Source: Bacteroidota bacterium (GTDB lineage: Bacteria > Bacteroidota > Ignavibacteria > UBA10030 > UBA6906). Taken from it: DNA of 38,658 nucleotides. Below are positions 1 to 9,237 of the stretch, one piece after another. Below the pieces are notes generated by a model that ran no database searches, was not told the DNA's origin, and saw only the letters and a program-made list of their open reading frames with translations. Every line of letters begins with the position of its first letter. Position 1 is the first letter of the stretch. The stretch is from contig JAUQWO010000042.1 in the NCBI GenBank assembly GCA_030835135.1, positions 1-38,658 of the forward strand, written 5' to 3'. Both the position numbers and the translations under genes were made by a program.

Positions 1-8
1 TTCCAGCG

Positions 9-182
9 GGCTGGATGCGCGTTCTATGCCCGGAATTCCTGTTGGAGGAGCACCCCACGGGACCCCCGCCGATGACTTTGAAGCAAGGATGTCGTTGCCA
101 CGGCCCGGGGTGGTATTCCCCTCCCGGAAATCCGAACCCAACGCGCATCCAGCCACCGGATTTCCGTCCGGGGAACACCCCC
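9..182. repeat. REP-like inverted repeat cluster
   Basis: Bases 9-23 (GGCTGGATGCGCGTT) recur exactly inverted at 140-154. A second perfect 10-base inverted pair lies at 125-134 and 157-166 (CGGAAATCCG), and the sequence flanking these arms stays imperfectly complementary. Aligned by eye, there are about three copies of one degenerate palindromic unit, two forward and one reversed. Such clusters are typical of intergenic REP-like elements or of a strong hairpin ending an upstream transcript. No run of T follows, so a simple intrinsic terminator is not supported. There is no credible gene in 1-361. Confidence 0.55.
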
Positions 183-195
183 CCGGGCCGCCACC

Positions 196-304
196 GGGCT
201 GTTTGTCCCCCGGTGTTACCGCTGCACTGGTGACGCGGGCTGCTTGTCCCCCGGTGTTACCGCTGCACTGGTGACCCGGGCAGCTTGCCCCCTGGCAGTG
301 TCAC
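196..304. repeat. 41-base tandem repeat, 2.6 copies
   Basis: The 39-base block at 196-234 recurs at 237-275 with a single difference (GTTTGTC versus GCTTGTC), giving a 41-base period. A third, decayed and shortened copy runs to about 304. Each unit contains GGTGTTACCGCTGCACTGG. The array ends about 57 bases before the first gene of the long left operon, so it sits in its leader or promoter region. Whether it acts on expression is unknown; I could not place a convincing -35/-10 pair here. Confidence 0.75.
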
Positions 305-361
305 GGTCATGGTCGATGCAATCATACGTGTGACGCACATACGCTACAACAGGAGACGCAC

Positions 362-1684
362 ATGAAGCACAAGCCATCCACCTCGCGGCGCGACTTCCTC
401 CGGAAGGCCGGTCTCGCCGCCGTCGGCGCCATCGGCGCGCCGATGATCCTGCCATCGACGGTCTTCGCCCGCAACGGCATGATCACCCCCGGCTCGAAGA
501 TCACCATGGCCTGCATCGGCATCGGCAACATGGGCACGTACAACATGAACGCGTTCCTGCAGAAACAGGACGTGCAGATCGTTGCCGTGTGCGATGTCGA
601 CGCACAGCGGCTCGAAGAAGGGCGCGCGGCGGTGGACAAGCATTACGGGACGAAGGGGTGCGCGGTGTACAGCGACTTCCGCGAACTCCTCATGCGCACC
701 GATCTCGATGCGGTCAGCATCGCCACGCCCGACCACTGGCATGCGCTCCTGGCCGTCGCCGCCATGAAGGCGGGGCTGGATGTGTACGGCGAGAAGCCGC
801 TCGGGTTCTCCATTCCCGAAGGGCGCGCCATCGTGGATGCGACTGAACGCTACGGTGCCATCTGGCAGACCGGCAGCTGGCAGCGGTCGGAGAAGAACTT
901 CCGGTACGCCTGCGAACTCGTGCGCAACGGCCGCATCGGCACGGTGCACAGTGTGCGTGTGGGTCTCCCCGACGGGTTCAGCATCAACGACAACGGCGGC
1001 TATCACGTCACCGCGCCGCCGCCCGGCTTCGACTATGACATGTGGCTCGGCCCCGCGCCGAAGACCCCGTACATCCCCAACCGGTGCCATTGGAACTTCC
1101 GCTGGATCAGCGATTACGGCGGGGGACAGCTCACCGACTGGGCCGGCCATCACTGCGACATCGCGCAGTGGGGCATGGGCACCGAACTGACCGCGCCCGT
1201 GGAGATCGAAGGGGTCGCGGAGTACACGAACGTTGCGGACGGGCTGTTCGATACGCCGACGAAGTATGCCTTCACCTGCAGGTACGCCGAAGGATTCACG
1301 ATGATCGTTGCGGACCGTACGAAGCAGCCGAAAGGCATGGGCGTGCAGTTCGAAGGGACTGAAGGGTGGATCTGGGTGGATCGCGGCGGCGTGCTGGAAT
1401 CGTCGGTCCCCGGCGTCACCACCTCGGTGATCGGTCCGAACGAGATCCACCTGTACAAGAGCGAGGACCATCACCAGAACTTCCTGGATTGCGTCCGCAG
1501 CCGCCGGAAGACCATCACGCCGGCCGAAGTGGCACACCGGTCGATCATGATCGGGCACCTCGGACTCATCGCCATGAAGCTCGGGAAGAAAGTACACTGG
1601 AACCCGGCCACGGAACGGTTCGTGAACGACCCCGAGGCCGACCGGCTTCTCGACCGCCCCATGCGCGGCCCCTGGCATCTGTGA
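362..1684 (+). CDS. Tat-exported Gfo/Idh/MocA oxidoreductase
   Basis: This is a 440-residue NAD(P)-dependent sugar dehydrogenase-like protein. A twin-arginine signal (SRRDFLRK, residues 8-15) is followed by a hydrophobic stretch to about residue 36. The Rossmann glycine motif GIGNMG is at 53-58, and the family's EKP motif, with its catalytic-region lysine, is at 144-146 in the context YGEKPLGF. The C-terminal half is the usual Gfo/Idh beta-sheet domain. The family oxidises or isomerises sugars and inositols. Exported members such as glucose-fructose oxidoreductase are known to fold with bound cofactor before Tat export. The start is supported by AGGAG at 351-355. It opens the long operon and neighbours ThuA and DUF1080 genes, so C3 oxidation of a glycoside is a reasonable inference. 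Its substrate is not known. Confidence 0.9.
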   Translation: MKHKPSTSRRDFLRKAGLAAVGAIGAPMILPSTVFARNGMITPGSKITMACIGIGNMGTYNMNAFLQKQDVQIVAVCDVDAQRLEEGRAAVDKHYGTKGCAVYSDFRELLMRTDLDAVSIATPDHWHALLAVAAMKAGLDVYGEKPLGFSIPEGRAIVDATERYGAIWQTGSWQRSEKNFRYACELVRNGRIGTVHSVRVGLPDGFSINDNGGYHVTAPPPGFDYDMWLGPAPKTPYIPNRCHWNFRWISDYGGGQLTDWAGHHCDIAQWGMGTELTAPVEIEGVAEYTNVADGLFDTPTKYAFTCRYAEGFTMIVADRTKQPKGMGVQFEGTEGWIWVDRGGVLESSVPGVTTSVIGPNEIHLYKSEDHHQNFLDCVRSRRKTITPAEVAHRSIMIGHLGLIAMKLGKKVHWNPATERFVNDPEADRLLDRPMRGPWHL

Positions 1685-1712
1685 TCCACCGATCTGACAA
1701 GGACGACACGCA

Positions 1713-4589
1713 ATGACCACCACCATCTTCACCCAGCTGTGCATCATCGCGGTGCTGCTGTTCACGGCCACGGGCATTTCGCGGGCCGACATCCCTGCGG
1801 CGGACCTCCAGCGCATGGAAGCTGCCGCGCCGGAACGGACGACAGTGAAGCCCGCAAAGCCCCACAAGCTGCTGGTCTTCACCCTCTCACAGGGCTACCA
1901 GCATACGTCCATCGAACGCGCCACCGCGATGCTGAAGATCCTCGCGAAGAAGACCGGTGCCTTCGAGCCGACGTTCAGCGCCGACACCACCATCTTCCTG
2001 CCCGCATCACTCAAGCAGTTCGACGGCATCCTCTTCAATAATACCACGTGGCTGTTGCTGTCCGACCCGGCGGTCCGCCAGAGCATCATGGACTTCACCC
2101 GGAACGGCGGCGGCATCATGGGCATCCATGCCGCGGTGGACAACTTCTATTCCTGGCCCGAAGCACAGGAGCTGTTCGGGGGGTGGTTCGATGGCCATCC
2201 GTGGACCGGCGACGGCACCTGGGCCGTGGTGCTCGAAGACCCCGGCCATCCGTTGATGAGGTCGTTCGGCGGGATGAACTTCACCATCCATGATGAGCTC
2301 TACCGTATCGCGCCGGTGAAGCTGCGCGACAACTGCCGCGTGCTGATGCGCATCGACTCCAACGATCCGCACAACCGCACCGCCGCCGGCATGCGCCCGT
2401 CGGACCGCGACCTTCCGATCAGCTGGATCCGCACATTCGGGAAGGGGCGCGTGTTCTACTGCTCGCTCGGACACAACGACGAGGTCTACTGGAACCCGTC
2501 GGTGTTGCAGCACTATCTCGACGGCATCCAGTATGCCCTCGGCGATCTGCAGGCCGATGCAACGCCGCGGGCCTTCGATCCGATGATCATGCTCGATACG
2601 GATTCGCTGCGCATCTCCCTCGCAGGGATCGCCGCGTATGAAGCGGGGACGAGCCGCTCTCCGATGATCGTGTTCGACAGGGTCGTCCGTCGCGCCGGGA
2701 ACGCACCGGCCGTCCGTACGAAGATCGAGCAGGCAATGCTGACGACGCTGCAGGGACAAACGACGGCAGAAGGGAAGCGCTTCCTCTGCACGCGCCTGGC
2801 GGAATTCGGGACCGATGCCGCGGTACCCGTGCTCGCGGCGATGCTCAGGAGTACGGAAACTTTCGATGTCGCGAAATACGCCCTCCAGGCCATCCCCGGC
2901 ACCGTGTCGGAGAAGGTCATTCTGGATGCGATGGACAGGGCGACTGGTGACCAGCTCATCGCACTCGTGAACGCCGTGGGGAGCAGGCGCATCAACGCGG
3001 CAGTCCCGAAACTCACGTCGCTTCTGGCCTCGTCTGATGCCGCGCTGGCATCAACCGCAGTCTCGTCGCTCGGTCAGATCGGCTCGGTGCAGTCGCTGGA
3101 TGCCCTCGGCTCTGCACGCCGCTCCACTGCCGGAGCGTCACAACTAAACGTTCTGGAGAGTATGGCGCTGGCGGCAGACCTCCTTGCCGCGCGGGGAGAC
3201 CGCCTTGCTGCCCAGGCCGTGTATAAGGATCTCCTGAGTGCTGATGTCCCCGCGCCTCTCAGGAAACGTGCCGTGCGCGGTATGGTGCACGGCGGTGAGC
3301 CGGGCATGACGGATGCCGTGATGGGCATTCTCGCCGGGAAGGATGAGGTCGCGCGCTCGACCGTGCTCGCGGCGGTAGCACAGATGCCGTCCGGCGAGAC
3401 CGTCGGTCGCATTGCAGGTATGTTCCCGCAGCTCTCCGTTGTGGAAAGGGTGCAACTCGTCTCCGCACTCGCGAAGCACCCTGAACCGGCCATCCGTGAT
3501 ATCGTTACCGGAGCACTCAGAGACAGGTCCGCCGATGTCCGTGTCGCGGCGCTGAAGACCCTGCGCGTGATCGGGACCGCGGCGGCCGTGCGCCCTCTGG
3601 CCGCTGTCGCTATTGCATCCAAAGGTGAAGAGCAGCGTGAGGCACGCGAGAGTCTCGCGGCGCTCGCCGCGCCGGGCACGGACGATACCCTCGTCGTGCT
3701 CCTTCGTGGGACGCAGAACGACCTCAAGGCCGAAGCGGTAAAGGCGATGCGTGAGCGCCGCGTGCCCGCCTCCGCGGGACCGCTGGTGGTCGCGCTCCAG
3801 GACCGCACCCCGAAGGTCCGCCTGGAAGCTGCGCTCGCACTGCGCGTGATCGCACAGGACGGCGATATCCCCGAGATGCTGAGTGCGCTCACGCCGGAGA
3901 AGACCGACGCCGTGCGGAGGGAACTCGAGAACAGCATCGTGGCCACTGCGCTCCGCATCAACGATCCCGTGCATCGCGATCCGCTCGTCATAGCGGCGTT
4001 CGGGACCGCGAAGGACCGTGACAACAGGTCGTCGCTCATCCGCATCCTCGGCAGGATCGGAACGGCGGACGGCCTCTCGGCGATCGTGCCGGCGCTGAAG
4101 GACCGCGACAAGGAGGTCCGGATGACCACGGTCCGGGCGCTCTCGGAATGGCCGACACCGGCAGCGTACAACGATCTTCACGCGCTCGCAACGACCTCCA
4201 CCGACCGAACGGTGCGGACGCTGGCCGTGCGCGGCGTCGTCCGTACGACGGGGTTGGATGCCTCGCTCTCCCATGAAGCAGCGGTGGCCCGTTACCGTGA
4301 GGCGTTCGCGTTGGCGCAGGATGCCGACGAGAAGAAACAGCTGCTGGGTCTGATGGGAGCGGCCCCATCGCCCGCAGCGTTCACCATGGCGGCGGAGTGC
4401 GCGAAGGATCCCGCACTGAGGGCCGATGCGGAGATCACGCTCGTGACCATTGCCGAACCCATCGTGAAACAGCATCACGCGACGATCAAGGCAACCCTGG
4501 AGCAACTCATGTCCTCCACGAACCCGACGGTCGTAGAGAAGAGCAAGGACCTGCTGGCCCGCATCGCACGGTTCACCGGCGCAAAGTGA
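1713..4589 (+). CDS. Exported ThuA-like protein fused to HEAT repeats
   Basis: A 958-residue protein with a Sec-type signal peptide (residues 1-25). Residues about 50-275 form a ThuA-like domain (glutamine-amidotransferase-like fold): it has KLLVFTLSQGYQHTS, GGGIMGIHAAVDNFYSWPE, GGWFDGHPW and FGKGRVFYCSLGHND. ThuA works with the Gfo/Idh dehydrogenase ThuB in rhizobial trehalose use, which passes through 3-keto-trehalose. Residues about 330-950 are a long array of HEAT/PBS-like helical repeats (for example DRSADVRVAALKTLRVIG), likely a protein-binding scaffold. The free-standing ThuA family is about 220-280 residues, so this is a fusion. It lies 28 bases after the first dehydrogenase. Activity on a 3-keto sugar is inferred from family and context. 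Confidence 0.85.
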   Translation: MTTTIFTQLCIIAVLLFTATGISRADIPAADLQRMEAAAPERTTVKPAKPHKLLVFTLSQGYQHTSIERATAMLKILAKKTGAFEPTFSADTTIFLPASLKQFDGILFNNTTWLLLSDPAVRQSIMDFTRNGGGIMGIHAAVDNFYSWPEAQELFGGWFDGHPWTGDGTWAVVLEDPGHPLMRSFGGMNFTIHDELYRIAPVKLRDNCRVLMRIDSNDPHNRTAAGMRPSDRDLPISWIRTFGKGRVFYCSLGHNDEVYWNPSVLQHYLDGIQYALGDLQADATPRAFDPMIMLDTDSLRISLAGIAAYEAGTSRSPMIVFDRVVRRAGNAPAVRTKIEQAMLTTLQGQTTAEGKRFLCTRLAEFGTDAAVPVLAAMLRSTETFDVAKYALQAIPGTVSEKVILDAMDRATGDQLIALVNAVGSRRINAAVPKLTSLLASSDAALASTAVSSLGQIGSVQSLDALGSARRSTAGASQLNVLESMALAADLLAARGDRLAAQAVYKDLLSADVPAPLRKRAVRGMVHGGEPGMTDAVMGILAGKDEVARSTVLAAVAQMPSGETVGRIAGMFPQLSVVERVQLVSALAKHPEPAIRDIVTGALRDRSADVRVAALKTLRVIGTAAAVRPLAAVAIASKGEEQREARESLAALAAPGTDDTLVVLLRGTQNDLKAEAVKAMRERRVPASAGPLVVALQDRTPKVRLEAALALRVIAQDGDIPEMLSALTPEKTDAVRRELENSIVATALRINDPVHRDPLVIAAFGTAKDRDNRSSLIRILGRIGTADGLSAIVPALKDRDKEVRMTTVRALSEWPTPAAYNDLHALATTSTDRTVRTLAVRGVVRTTGLDASLSHEAAVARYREAFALAQDADEKKQLLGLMGAAPSPAAFTMAAECAKDPALRADAEITLVTIAEPIVKQHHATIKATLEQLMSSTNPTVVEKSKDLLARIARFTGAK

Positions 4590-4634
4590 TCGAACACTGA
4601 CCATCACAGCACAGACGACGCTGAAAGGAAAACC

Positions 4635-5666
4635 ATGAATCTTCACAAGATCCTGCAGACAGCTCTTCCGGTGGCCCTGGCGCTCGGATTCGCTGCCTGT
4701 GCCACGACGAAGGACATCCCCGCGGCCGGAGCCGCGGTGGGCGATGCGCTCATGGGCGACTGGCAGGGGTACCGCGTGCTGCCGTCCGGTACCGTCCTTC
4801 CGCTGGCGGTACAGCTGGTCACCTATGGCGACGACCTGTACGATGCTACCGTATTGGCGAGTTTCGAGCAGCGCGATCCGGACCGGTTCGTCGTTCCGTT
4901 GCGGAAGGACGGCGATGCACTCTCGACCTCCTCGGATCCGGGGTTCCGCGCCACGGTCAAGGATGGCCTGATCACCGGTTCTTCTCCGCGCGGCAACATC
5001 GCGAGCTTCACCCTGCGCAAAGTGCAGCGGTTGTCGCCGACGCTCGGCGCGCAGCCGCCGGCGGGTGCGGTCGTGCTGTTCGACGGCAAGGACATGTCGG
5101 CGTGGAAGGTGGCAGGCAAAGAGGAGCGTCCCGCGGCATGGAAGCTGGTCGACGGCGCTATGGAGGTCGCACCGAACGGCGGCACGATCGTGACGAAGCG
5201 CCAGTTCGGCGATTGCGATCTGCATCTCGAATTCCGCACCCCGTTCATGCCCACGAAACGCGGCCAGGAGCGAGGGAACAGCGGCGTGTACATGCAGGGC
5301 CGGTATGAGATCCAGGTGCTGGACAGCTACGGTCTCACGGGTGAGGACAATGAATGCGGCGGCATCTACAAGGTGGCTCCGCCCCGGGTGAACATGTGCG
5401 CTCCTCCGGGCCAGTGGCAGACGTACGACATCAGCTTCCGCGCGCCGCGATTCGATGCGAACGGGAACAAGATCGCGTCGGCGAGCGTGACCGTCCGCCA
5501 CAACGGCGTGGTCATCCATCAGAACCTCGCCATCCCCGGCCCGACGGGCGGTGCCGTCGATGAACGTGTCACCGAACCCGGCGGGTTGTGCCTGCAGGAC
5601 CACGGGAATCCGGTGCAGTACCGGAACATCTGGCTTGTCGAACCTGCCGGTACCACCGGACGCTGA
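4635..5666 (+). CDS. DUF1080 (3-keto-disaccharide hydrolase family) lipoprotein
   Basis: A 343-residue protein. The N-terminus has a hydrophobic segment ending in FAAC with Cys22 as the probable lipidation site, although the lipobox is loose. Residues about 30-135 form a small beta-rich region I do not recognise (it includes MGDWQGYRVLPSGTV). Residues about 142-340 are a DUF1080/PF06439 domain: VVLFDGKDMSAWK at its start, RGNSGVYMQGRYEIQVLDSY, and QYRNIWL at its end. The family is lectin-like and is now named for hydrolysis of 3-keto-disaccharides. AAGGAAAA precedes the ATG. It sits between ThuA and a cytoplasmic dehydrogenase and probably acts in the periplasm on the oxidised glycoside. Confidence 0.88.
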   Translation: MNLHKILQTALPVALALGFAACATTKDIPAAGAAVGDALMGDWQGYRVLPSGTVLPLAVQLVTYGDDLYDATVLASFEQRDPDRFVVPLRKDGDALSTSSDPGFRATVKDGLITGSSPRGNIASFTLRKVQRLSPTLGAQPPAGAVVLFDGKDMSAWKVAGKEERPAAWKLVDGAMEVAPNGGTIVTKRQFGDCDLHLEFRTPFMPTKRGQERGNSGVYMQGRYEIQVLDSYGLTGEDNECGGIYKVAPPRVNMCAPPGQWQTYDISFRAPRFDANGNKIASASVTVRHNGVVIHQNLAIPGPTGGAVDERVTEPGGLCLQDHGNPVQYRNIWLVEPAGTTGR

Positions 5667-5680
5667 ACGAAGGAGCGAGC

Positions 5681-6736
5681 ATGAGTGATCTGCGTGTCAT
5701 CGTCATAGGATGCGGGAACATGGGCTCGTCCCATGCCCGCGCCTATGCGGCGGTAGATGGGTTCGCGCTGGTGGGACTCGTCGACCGCGACGCCGGGCGG
5801 GCGCAGCGCCTGGCGGCGGAGACCGGCAACCCGGCGGTATTCACGGACATGGACGTGGCGATGGAGCAGGCGCGTCCGGATGTCGTGTGCATCTGCACGT
5901 ATCCCGATACCCACCACGCCCTGGTCATGAAGTGCCTGAAGGCCGGGAAGCATGTGTTCGTGGAGAAGCCGCTGGCCCAGACCGTGGCGCAGGCAGAAGA
6001 GATCGCGCGCACGGCGCGGGAGCGGAAGCTGAAGGTCGTCGTCGGTTATATCCTCCGGCACCATCCGGCGTGGACGCGGTTCATCGCCGAGGCGCAGACG
6101 CTCGGCACGCCGCTGGTCATGCGCATGAACCTGAACCAGCAGAGTTCGGGGAGCGAGTGGGAGGTGCACAAGCGCCTCATGACCGCCATGTCGCCGATCG
6201 TGGATTGCGGCGTGCACTATGTGGACATCATGTGCCTCATGACGCGTTCGGAGCCCGTGCGCGTCACCGCCATCGGCGCGCGGCTCAGCGATGAGATCGC
6301 AAAGGACATGTACAACTATGGTCAGCTGCAGGTCGTATTCGCCGATGGCTCGGTGGGGTGGTATGAAGCGGGGTGGGGGCCGATGATGAGCGAGACCGCG
6401 TATTTCGTGAAGGACGTGATCGGTCCGCGCGGTTCGGTGAGCATCGCCGACCGGCACGAGGGTGACTCCGCGGACATCGATGCGCACACGAAGACCAGCC
6501 GCCTGTTGAAACATGATGCGGCATCGGGAGAGGATATTGCCATCGATACGGGCGAGGACCCCGGGCATCAGGGGCTGTGCAATGCAGAGCAGCGGTACGT
6601 GCTCCGGGCCGTGCGTGAGGACCTCGATTTGACCGCTCATCTGAACGATGCCGTGAACAGTCTGCGGATCGTCCTTGCCGCCGATGAATCCGTCCGCACC
6701 GGAGCAGTCGTACATTTGAATACAAAGGAGCGATAA
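5681..6736 (+). CDS. Cytoplasmic Gfo/Idh/MocA oxidoreductase
   Basis: A 351-residue oxidoreductase with no signal peptide. It has GCGNMG at 10-15 and EKP at 95-97 (VEKPLAQTV). The frame is open further upstream, but AAGGAG at 5670-5675 sits at the right distance from the ATG at 5681, and the extra upstream residues do not look like protein. It is the only cytoplasmic dehydrogenase of the four here, so it could reduce an imported keto-sugar or act on a product inside the cell. Its stop overlaps the start of the following transporter by one base (TAATG), which suggests translational coupling and a functional pair of importer and dehydrogenase. Confidence 0.9.
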   Translation: MSDLRVIVIGCGNMGSSHARAYAAVDGFALVGLVDRDAGRAQRLAAETGNPAVFTDMDVAMEQARPDVVCICTYPDTHHALVMKCLKAGKHVFVEKPLAQTVAQAEEIARTARERKLKVVVGYILRHHPAWTRFIAEAQTLGTPLVMRMNLNQQSSGSEWEVHKRLMTAMSPIVDCGVHYVDIMCLMTRSEPVRVTAIGARLSDEIAKDMYNYGQLQVVFADGSVGWYEAGWGPMMSETAYFVKDVIGPRGSVSIADRHEGDSADIDAHTKTSRLLKHDAASGEDIAIDTGEDPGHQGLCNAEQRYVLRAVREDLDLTAHLNDAVNSLRIVLAADESVRTGAVVHLNTKER

Positions 6737-7953
6737 TGAAAAGCGCGAACTTCCTGCGTCTCAGCGGGATGATGTTCCTGGAGTTCTTCGTCTGGGGTGC
6801 GTGGTACGTTACCGTCGGCAACTATATGGCAGCCGTCGGGATGACCGATGCCATCTACTGGGCGTACACCGTCGGGCCGATCGGCGCGATCGTGTCGCCG
6901 TTCTTCCTTGGGATGGTGGCCGACCGCTTCTTCTCCACGGAGAAGGTGCTCGGCGTCCTGCACATCATCGGCGGCATCGCCATGCTGCTGGCGCCCATCG
7001 CCGCGAACGCGGGTGAAGCCGGCATCTTCATCATCCTGCTGCTCGTGCACATGCTGTGCTACATGCCCACCGTCGGACTGGCCAACGCGCTCGCGTTCCA
7101 CCATATCTCCGATCAGGAGAAGCAGTTCCCGGTCGTGCGCGTGTTCGGGACCATCGGCTGGATCGTGGCGGGGGTGCTCGTGAGCATGGTGCTCGGCGCC
7201 GACAAGACCGACGTGCCGCTGCGCGTGGCGGGCGTCGCCGGACTCGTGATGGGCGTGTATGCGTTCTTCCTCCCCCACACCCCGCCCACTCCGAAGAAGG
7301 CCGTCTCCTTCCGCGAGATCGCAGGTATCGATGCCCTTGGCAAGCTCTGGAGCCCGTCGTTCCTCGTCTTCATCGTCGGGTCGTTCCTCATCTGCATCCC
7401 GCTGTCCGCGTACTATGCCTATGCGCCGGTCTATGTGGCTACGAGCGGCGTGGAGAACCCTGCGTTCCGGATGTCGTTCGGACAGATGTCCGAAGCGCTG
7501 TTCATCCTCGCGCTGCCGCTGTTCTTCCGGTGGATGGGCATCAAATGGGTGCTCGTGATCGGGATGCTGGCGTGGGTGGTGCGCTATGTGCTCTTCGCGC
7601 TCGCGGCCCCGGCCAGCATCGTGTGGATGATCATGGGCGGGATCCTTCTGCACGGCATCTGCTACGATTTCTTCTTTGTGGCCGGACAGATCTACGTGGA
7701 CAAGATCTCCACCTCCGCCATCCGCGGACAGGCGCAGGGGTTCCTGGTGCTCATGACGTACGGCATCGGGATGCTCATCGGCGCGTTGATCTCCGGATGG
7801 ATCCACAACGCCATGATCACCGAGACCGGCGGCATGCCGCAGTGGCAGAACTTCTGGGCCATCCCCGCGGTGATCGCCGGGGTGATCCTCATCGTCTTCA
7901 CGATGTTCTTCAAGAACGCGGAGCCGGCGGCTGCCGGCGCAACGAAGGGATAG
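6736..7953 (+). CDS. MFS transporter, nucleoside:H+ symporter type
   Basis: A 405-residue membrane protein with about 12 hydrophobic helices. The opening LSGMMFLEFFVWGAWYVTVGNYM and the PIGAIVSPFFLGMVADRFF segment match the NupG/XapB nucleoside:H+ symporter family (PF03825) of the major facilitator superfamily. Members in sugar loci of this kind often carry glycoside-like compounds rather than nucleosides. The context (dehydrogenases, ThuA, DUF1080) makes a sugar, keto-sugar or glycoside the likelier cargo, but this is inference. The start overlaps the previous stop by one base, and the next gene begins 7 bases downstream. Confidence 0.88.
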   Translation: MKSANFLRLSGMMFLEFFVWGAWYVTVGNYMAAVGMTDAIYWAYTVGPIGAIVSPFFLGMVADRFFSTEKVLGVLHIIGGIAMLLAPIAANAGEAGIFIILLLVHMLCYMPTVGLANALAFHHISDQEKQFPVVRVFGTIGWIVAGVLVSMVLGADKTDVPLRVAGVAGLVMGVYAFFLPHTPPTPKKAVSFREIAGIDALGKLWSPSFLVFIVGSFLICIPLSAYYAYAPVYVATSGVENPAFRMSFGQMSEALFILALPLFFRWMGIKWVLVIGMLAWVVRYVLFALAAPASIVWMIMGGILLHGICYDFFFVAGQIYVDKISTSAIRGQAQGFLVLMTYGIGMLIGALISGWIHNAMITETGGMPQWQNFWAIPAVIAGVILIVFTMFFKNAEPAAAGATKG

Positions 7954-7960
7954 GTGCACC

Positions 7961-9223
7961 ATGGGATCCTCACGCCGTACATTCCTCAAGCAGGCGGCCG
8001 CGGCCGGACTCTTCACGATCGTTCCCCGGCACGTGCTGGGCGGACAGGGGTTCACCGCGCCAAGCGACCAGATCACGAAAGGCATCATCGGCATCGGCGG
8101 AATGGGCCGGTGGCATCTCGGTGAAACGGGCGACCGTCTGATCGCCGTGTGTGACGTGGATGCGAACCATCTGCAGCACGGCCTCACCCGCGGGGGTCCG
8201 GACGTGAAGGGGTACCACGATTTCCGCGAGTTCCTCGAGAACAAGGACATCGACGTGGTGCACATCGCCACCCCGCCCCACTGGCACGGACTCATGGCCA
8301 TTGCCGCGGCGCGGGCCGGCAAGGACATCTGGTGCGAGAAGCCCATGACGCGCACTGTGGCCGAAGGCGAGAAGCTCGTCGAGGCCGTGCAGACCCATGG
8401 ACGCATGCTGCGCGTGAACACCTGGTTCCGGTACTCCAACGAGAACTTCTATGACAGCGGCATGATGGTGAAGGATATGAAGAAGGTCGTGGAGAGCGGC
8501 ATTCTCGGCACCCCGCTCCGCGCTACGATCAGTGGCGCCACGGGCTTCGCCTGGAAGTTCTATTGGTGCGGCAAGACCGACCTCACGCCGGAATGGATCC
8601 CGGAGGATCTGGACTATGACCTCTGGCTCGGTCCTGCGCCATACAAGCCGTATCATCACCACCGCGTGCATGCCACGTTCCGCGGCTACTGGGATTACGA
8701 CGGCGGCGGGCTGGGCGACATGGGGCAGCACTACATCGATCCGGTGCAGTACCTCCTGGGCAAGGATGACGAGAGTCCGGTGGAGATCATTCCCGATGCC
8801 GATCAACAGCACCCCGATGCCGCAGGGTCGTTCCGCACCATCACCATCCGTTATGCGGACGGCACCGAGATCGTGCTGGACGGCGTGAACAACACCGGCG
8901 ACGGCGCATTCCTGGAAGGGCCGAAGGGTGCGTTGTACAAGAACATGCGCTGCACCGTACCGGGTGTGAAGGAAGCGGTGGCATCCATGCCCGAGCGCGA
9001 GCCGCCGATCACCGATTTCATGGTGTCGGTGCGCACGCGCGAGAAATTTCCGTTGAACGAACGCAACGCGCATCGCTCGGCCTCCCTGGTCAACCTCGCA
9101 AAGGTCGCCTGGCAGCTCGGCCGGCCGATCCACTTCGATCCGGTCACCCAGCGGTGTCCGGGCGATGAGGCCGCGAACCGCCTCATCGATCAACCGATGC
9201 GCGCTCCCTGGTCACTGGTATGA
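7961..9223 (+). CDS. Tat-exported Gfo/Idh/MocA oxidoreductase
   Basis: A 420-residue protein with a twin-arginine signal (SRRTFLKQ, residues 4-11), the Rossmann motif GIGGMG at 44-49 and CEKPMTRT starting at 125. The substrate domain contains DYDLWLGPAPYKPYHHHRVH and GGGLGDMGQHYIDPVQYLLG, typical of the exported Gfo/Idh group, and the tail LIDQPMRAPWSLV resembles the end of the first dehydrogenase (LLDRPMRGPWHL), so the two are paralogues. GAAGGGAT precedes the ATG. It lies between the transporter and the large HEAT-DUF1080 fusion. Likely role: periplasmic oxidation of a glycoside; substrate unknown. Confidence 0.9.
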   Translation: MGSSRRTFLKQAAAAGLFTIVPRHVLGGQGFTAPSDQITKGIIGIGGMGRWHLGETGDRLIAVCDVDANHLQHGLTRGGPDVKGYHDFREFLENKDIDVVHIATPPHWHGLMAIAAARAGKDIWCEKPMTRTVAEGEKLVEAVQTHGRMLRVNTWFRYSNENFYDSGMMVKDMKKVVESGILGTPLRATISGATGFAWKFYWCGKTDLTPEWIPEDLDYDLWLGPAPYKPYHHHRVHATFRGYWDYDGGGLGDMGQHYIDPVQYLLGKDDESPVEIIPDADQQHPDAAGSFRTITIRYADGTEIVLDGVNNTGDGAFLEGPKGALYKNMRCTVPGVKEAVASMPEREPPITDFMVSVRTREKFPLNERNAHRSASLVNLAKVAWQLGRPIHFDPVTQRCPGDEAANRLIDQPMRAPWSLV

Positions 9224-9237
9224 TGGAGAATGCCCCC

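Noticed and set aside
196-304. Tandem array as a CRISPR
   Set aside because: The copies are adjacent with a 41-base period and no unique spacers, and no cas genes are present.
344-1882. A minus-strand open frame of 512 codons opposite the first dehydrogenase
   Set aside because: Same GC-driven antisense effect; the plus-strand protein has a full set of family motifs.
3144-5603. A minus-strand open frame of 819 codons opposite the ThuA-HEAT and DUF1080 genes
   Set aside because: It lies opposite well-supported genes, its product is rich in His/Arg with no domain pattern, and high GC naturally removes stops from this antisense frame.
5588-5680. Upstream extension of the cytoplasmic dehydrogenase
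   Set aside because: It overlaps the preceding DUF1080 gene, and AAGGAG at 5670-5675 points to ATG 5681, directly before the Rossmann fold.
6637-8439. A minus-strand open frame of 600 codons across the transporter and dehydrogenase genes
   Set aside because: The translated text is low-complexity (His/Asp/Glu/Arg runs) and crosses two clear genes.
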